Positions 41,457 through 44,469 of a stretch of DNA of 44,469 nucleotides are shown piece after piece. The stretch's first letter is position 1; the number at the start of each line of letters is the position of its first letter. A program made the position numbers and the translations under genes. The stretch is from positions 1 to 44,469 of the forward strand of contig JAQBOP010000025.1 in the NCBI GenBank assembly GCA_028287975.1, given 5' to 3'. The notes beneath the pieces are model-generated. The model was not told where the DNA came from. It made no database searches and saw nothing but the letters and a program-made list of their open reading frames with translations. The DNA comes from Mucilaginibacter sp. (GTDB lineage Bacteria; Bacteroidota; Bacteroidia; Sphingobacteriales; Sphingobacteriaceae).

Positions 41457-42383
41457 ATGCATACGATATTAGGAGCCGGCGGGCCGGTAGCAACCGCATT
41501 AACCCACGAGTTAGAAAACAATAACGAAACTGTACGCCTGGTAAGCCGCAAACCCATCACCCCGGGTAAACCAACAACCACCTGGCAAAAAGCCGACCTG
41601 CTTAATTATAGTGAGCTGCAAGCCGCCACAGCGGGTTCGACAGTGATCTACTTATGTGCGGGTTTGGTTTACGACAAAAATATTTGGCGCGAACAATGGC
41701 CCATTATTATTCAAAACGTAATTAACGTCAGCAAAGCAAATAAAGCAAGGCTGATATTTTTCGACAATGTTTATATGTACGGCCTTGTTAAAGGCCCGAT
41801 GACAGAAGAAACTCCTTACAACCCTGTGAGCGAGAAAGGCAAAGTCCGCGCAGGCGTTGCCAACACCTTGATGAACGAAGTTAAAGCCGGAAACATACAA
41901 GCCAGCATTGCCCGCGCCGCTGATTTTTATGGTACTAATTCTATGAACAGTTCTTTTGATATGATGCTGTTAGATAAGTATGCCAAAAAACAAACCGCGC
42001 AATGGCTTGGCGATCCAAACAAACTGCATAACTTCAGCTATATCCCCGACATGGGCAAAGCCATGTACCTGCTTGGCCAGCATCCCGAAAGCGATAACCA
42101 GGTATGGCACCTGCCAACCGCGCCGGTAATGACCGGTAAGCAATTTATTGAATTAGCTGCCGGTATTTATAACACTAAACCGAAGTACATGCACGTAGGC
42201 AAATTGCTATTATTTATACTTGGCTTGTTTAACAAAACGATCATGGGCGCGGTAGAGATGTATTACCAATACAACCATGACTATATTTTTGACAGCAGTA
42301 AGTTTGAAAAAGCTTTTAATTTTAAACCAACCAGTTATGCGGATGGAATGAAACATATGTCGGAGACGTTGTATAAGGGGTAG
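41457..42383 (+). CDS. NAD(P)-binding epimerase/dehydratase-like protein
   Basis: The 308-residue extended-SDR protein has the N-terminal dinucleotide motif GAGGPVATAL (6-15), then LVSRKPITPG (strand 2) and STVIYLCAG. It lacks a clear catalytic Y-x-x-x-K: the tyrosine in FFDNVYMYGLVKGPM has no lysine four residues on. It may therefore bind cofactor without classical epimerase chemistry, as in many NmrA-like or atypical SDR proteins. An upstream TTG/ATG at 41406 would add 17 residues unlike the family, so ATG 41457 is preferred. Confidence 0.8.
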   Translation: MHTILGAGGPVATALTHELENNNETVRLVSRKPITPGKPTTTWQKADLLNYSELQAATAGSTVIYLCAGLVYDKNIWREQWPIIIQNVINVSKANKARLIFFDNVYMYGLVKGPMTEETPYNPVSEKGKVRAGVANTLMNEVKAGNIQASIARAADFYGTNSMNSSFDMMLLDKYAKKQTAQWLGDPNKLHNFSYIPDMGKAMYLLGQHPESDNQVWHLPTAPVMTGKQFIELAAGIYNTKPKYMHVGKLLLFILGLFNKTIMGAVEMYYQYNHDYIFDSSKFEKAFNFKPTSYADGMKHMSETLYKG

Positions 42384-42425
42384 CTAATGTTTTTTCTATT
42401 AAAAAAAAAGAAATACATTTTTAGA

Positions 42426-42878
42426 TCAAAATAAACGTTCATCCCAAAAGTAATCTTCAGTCCTTACCAGGGAAACATTTTTGTGAAAATCAGGATGATT
42501 AACATTAATGATAAAGTTATGCTCATTAGGTATTACTGCAGACGGAACTTGCAATACCAATGATTTTTTATTGAGATACCAATTACTGCCTAATTGCTGT
42601 AACTTAGGATAGGCGTTCATACTTCGCCAATCTTTGGATAAATCTTTTATAAATATTGAGTTATATAATTCTTCGTCGTCAGCTATCGATATTACCATCA
42701 CCTTATAGTTAAGTGCAGGTGATATCGAATTGCGGTGAACTATTAATTCTAACGAAGAAAGTGACCTTGAACTACCTGTATATATTATAAACTGATCATC
42801 CAGATTCCATCGGTTTGCCCTGCCTGAAGCTAAAAGCTTCTTTGAAAATGGTTCTGTAGAGATTCTATAAACTTCCAT
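42426..42878 (-). CDS. RES-domain toxin (NAD+ phosphorylase type)
   Basis: A 150-residue RES-family protein. Diagnostic parts are MEVYRIS with the conserved Arg5, G-R-A-N-R-W-N, YTGSSRSLSSLELIVHRNS, and LQVPSAVIPNEHNFIINVNH with HPDF. Characterised RES toxins such as MbcT degrade NAD+ by phosphorolysis. It lies 3 bases after the stop of its Xre-type antitoxin in the usual antitoxin-first order. Intact and not truncated. Confidence 0.92.
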   Translation of the reverse strand: MEVYRISTEPFSKKLLASGRANRWNLDDQFIIYTGSSRSLSSLELIVHRNSISPALNYKVMVISIADDEELYNSIFIKDLSKDWRSMNAYPKLQQLGSNWYLNKKSLVLQVPSAVIPNEHNFIINVNHPDFHKNVSLVRTEDYFWDERLF

Positions 42879-42881
42879 TTG

Positions 42882-43304
42882 TCAGGCATTGTCACCATAC
42901 TCCAATGCAGTTAATCTATCATCAATAAATTTGATTCCGCTATTAGTGTTCATAAACTCTATGGGAGCTTTCTTATCAAAATAAAAGTTTTCTTTTTCAA
43001 GCCAATTGGTAAAGTTTTCACTCGTATCAAAAACTGCAATACCATGTTTAATTAATGATAACGCCATTATAGCGTGCTCTTTTATACGGGCCTTAATTTC
43101 GCTATGCGGTTTTTTATATGAGCGATATGTTTTCACACTTATATCTAACCAATCGGATATTTTTTCATCATTAAACAGCGTCAGGTCTTTTATAGCCTGC
43201 AAATGTTTTGGACCTACTTTACCTGTCTTTATCATTCCTAAAGTCACGTTTGTGTCTACCCTTGATGGTATATCTTTTAAAAGATTAGCTTGAATTGTCG
43301 TCAT
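42882..43304 (-). CDS. Antitoxin Xre/MbcA/ParS family
   Basis: A 140-residue protein, partner of the RES toxin. An N-terminal helix-turn-helix-like part (KHLQAIKDLTLFNDEKISDW, then L-D-I-S-V-K-T-Y-R-S-Y) is followed by the DUF2384 toxin-binding end (GIAVFDTSENFTNWLEKENF, then IEFMNTNSGIKFIDDRLTAL). Such antitoxins usually repress their own operon. A palindrome-like pair AAAAATACC/GGCATTTTT (43323-43351) near the promoter is a candidate operator. Start is ATG 43304. Confidence 0.92.
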   Translation of the reverse strand: MTTIQANLLKDIPSRVDTNVTLGMIKTGKVGPKHLQAIKDLTLFNDEKISDWLDISVKTYRSYKKPHSEIKARIKEHAIMALSLIKHGIAVFDTSENFTNWLEKENFYFDKKAPIEFMNTNSGIKFIDDRLTALEYGDNA

Positions 43305-43321
43305 AACAATACAATATTAGG

Positions 43322-43351
43322 CAAAAATACCCTATACAACAAGGCATTTTT
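43322..43351 (-). promoter_or_regulatory. Candidate promoter and operator of the toxin-antitoxin operon
   Basis: TATTTTTG (43329 to 43322 on the minus strand) fits TAnnTTTG and is 17 bases before the antitoxin ATG. AAAAATACC (43323-43331) and GGCATTTTT (43343-43351) form an imperfect dyad around it, suitable for autoregulation by the antitoxin. Confidence 0.35.
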
Positions 43352-43450
43352 ACTTTTATTTAAAATTCATTCTATTTAATTTTAAGAATACAGATCAGCG
43401 CTTATATAAATCATCTTTCAGACTTTCCAATTTCCACACTTCCCAACTAA

Positions 43451-43485
43451 TTTGCACATTTGCATATCTGCACATACGCACATCC
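43451..43485. repeat. 'GCACATCTGCACAT' word repeat upstream of the M3 peptidase
   Basis: TTTGCACATTTGCATATCTG is followed by CACATACGCACATCC, a degenerate repeat with roughly 8-10-base period. The same word type lies at 33865-33899. It ends 8 bases before the peptidase start codon. Confidence 0.6.
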
Positions 43486-43493
43486 ACAACATC

Positions 43494-44469
43494 ATGATCC
43501 ACAAAAAAACAAGAACATATATTCCGGCTGACCTTGAAATTAAATGGGAAACACTTGAACCATTGTACAAAGACCTGGTTGACCGTTCTATAAATTCTGT
43601 TGAAGAATTAGAGCATTGGCTGCATGACCGCAGCGAACTGGAAGCCGCTTTAGAAGAAGATTTTGCCTGGCGCTATATCCGCATGACCTGTGATACCAAC
43701 AGCGAAGAAAAACTGCAAAGCTTTCAATATTTCGCTACCGAAATTGAGCCCAAAGCAGCGCCATACAGTAACGAGTTAAATAAAAAACTGGTAGCCAGCC
43801 CATATCTTGACCAATTGGATAGGGCTAAATATTTTGTTTACCTGCGCGGTATCAAAAAATCACTGGAGCTGTTCAGGGAAGAAAACATCCCGATCCAAAC
43901 CGAGATCCAGGTTGAGCAACAAAAATACCAGTCTATCAGCGGCGCGATGTCCGTAAACATGGGCGAACAGGAATACACGCTGGAGCAAGCTGCCGTATTT
44001 TTAAAAGACACCGATCGCGCCAAACGCCAGGAAGTTTGGGAAAAGATAACCGGCCGCCGCCTGCAGGAAAAAGAAAAACTGAATGACCTGTTTGATCACC
44101 TGCGTGTGTTGAGGCATAAGGTCGCGTTAAATGCAGGTTTTGAGAACTACCGCGATTATATGTTCCAAGCGTTAGGGCGCTTTGATTATACCCCACAGGA
44201 TTGTTATGCTTTTCATGAAGCTATCGAGCTTGAGATAGTACCTATCCTGCGTGAACATGCCGAGTTGCGTAAAGAGGCTTTAAAGTTGGAAACACTACGC
44301 CCCTGGGATCTGGATGTAAATACATCAGGTAAACCCGCGTTAAAACCATTTAACAGCGGCGAAGAACTGATTGAGAAGTCTATCCAGTGTTTCCGTAACA
44401 TCAACAGCTATTTGGGTGAGCGCCTGGAGATCATGAAAGACAATAACCTGTTTGATGTGGAGAGCCGCA
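43494..44469 (+). CDS. M3-family oligoendopeptidase, N-terminal part (cut by window edge)
   Basis: An open frame from ATG 43494 runs to the right edge, giving 325 residues with no stop. The product begins MIHKKTRTYIPADLEIKWET and contains VYLRGIKKSLELFREENI, QKYQSISGAMSVNMGEQE and YRDYMFQALGRFDYTPQDCY, matching PepF-type oligoendopeptidases of family M3. The zinc-binding HExxH motif would come later, beyond the window. These enzymes cut short peptides in the cytoplasm. Confidence 0.88.
   Translation, partial: MIHKKTRTYIPADLEIKWETLEPLYKDLVDRSINSVEELEHWLHDRSELEAALEEDFAWRYIRMTCDTNSEEKLQSFQYFATEIEPKAAPYSNELNKKLVASPYLDQLDRAKYFVYLRGIKKSLELFREENIPIQTEIQVEQQKYQSISGAMSVNMGEQEYTLEQAAVFLKDTDRAKRQEVWEKITGRRLQEKEKLNDLFDHLRVLRHKVALNAGFENYRDYMFQALGRFDYTPQDCYAFHEAIELEIVPILREHAELRKEALKLETLRPWDLDVNTSGKPALKPFNSGEELIEKSIQCFRNINSYLGERLEIMKDNNLFDVESR

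Noticed and set aside
1..44469. tRNA or rRNA genes
   Set aside because: No cloverleaf-like GTTCGA-type T-arm context or rRNA signature was recognised; TTCGAA words are short-period repeats without acceptor stems.

Overview
The window looks like a chromosomal segment of a Bacteroidetes bacterium, most likely of the family Sphingobacteriaceae (Mucilaginibacter or Pedobacter type). This is inferred from the moderate, slightly AT-rich composition, the TAnnTTTG-type -7 promoter boxes, the general lack of strong Shine-Dalgarno sequences, the outer-membrane gene set (two Skp/OmpH chaperones, BamA, DUF6089, PorT) and the DUF1569, RES/Xre and 549-aa FucP-type families. It is mostly core genome. I see no rRNA, tRNA, CRISPR array, transposase or phage gene.

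Layout. 1-5322: start of a TPR protein (edge), lon, an LpxR-like lipid A deacylase, arfB and cmk. 5384-5555: a structured repeat. 5628-9125: dCMP deaminase, a sugar MFS transporter, a LysE exporter and a DUF1569 protein. 9201-15529: a large MacB/FtsX-type permease, a long PurF-type amidotransferase, a small unknown protein and an ammonium transporter. 15638-23622: the membrane half of respiratory complex I (nuoH, I, J, K, L, M, N), all on the minus strand; the peripheral-arm genes nuoA-G are not next to it, and a 669-base repeat-filled gap lies where they might be expected. 24292-31713: murI, then the envelope cluster skp-skp-bamA-uppS-DUF6089-nadK. 31829-36200: CBS protein, alpha/beta hydrolase, YqeY-like protein, SDR, porT and menG. 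36506-38584: a GNAT-MarR-GNAT operon with a perfect 24-bp palindrome at its promoter, next to a VOC dioxygenase-like gene. 39018-42383: engB, a UbiA-type prenyltransferase, a Crp/Fnr regulator and a NAD-binding epimerase-like protein. 42426-43304: a RES/Xre toxin-antitoxin pair. 43494 to the right edge: the N-terminal half of an M3 oligoendopeptidase.

How the genes fit together. NuoH-N and the menaquinone enzymes (MenG methyltransferase and possibly the UbiA-type prenyltransferase) belong to one respiratory chain. UppS, MurI, BamA, the Skp proteins, LpxR and PorT serve peptidoglycan, outer-membrane and secretion functions. The MarR/GNAT/VOC group looks like a small locally regulated detoxification module.

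The most unusual content lies between genes. Two intergenic elements (5384-5555 and 23830-24224) share a nested fold with pairing conserved despite base changes, and are built from mini-hairpins with changing stems around short loops; the second copy contains an extra 195-base nested inverted repeat. Separately, many gene boundaries carry short degenerate 'word' repeats (for example GTTCATTAGTTCATTGG, AATCTCTAATCACTAA, TTCGAAATTCGAAAT, AACTGCCAACT, GCACATCTGCACATC). Each word type recurs at two or more unrelated boundaries, often as an inverted pair around the gap. There are also REP- and MITE-like palindromes at 3048-3148, 20813-21010, 38748-38963 and 39663-39756.
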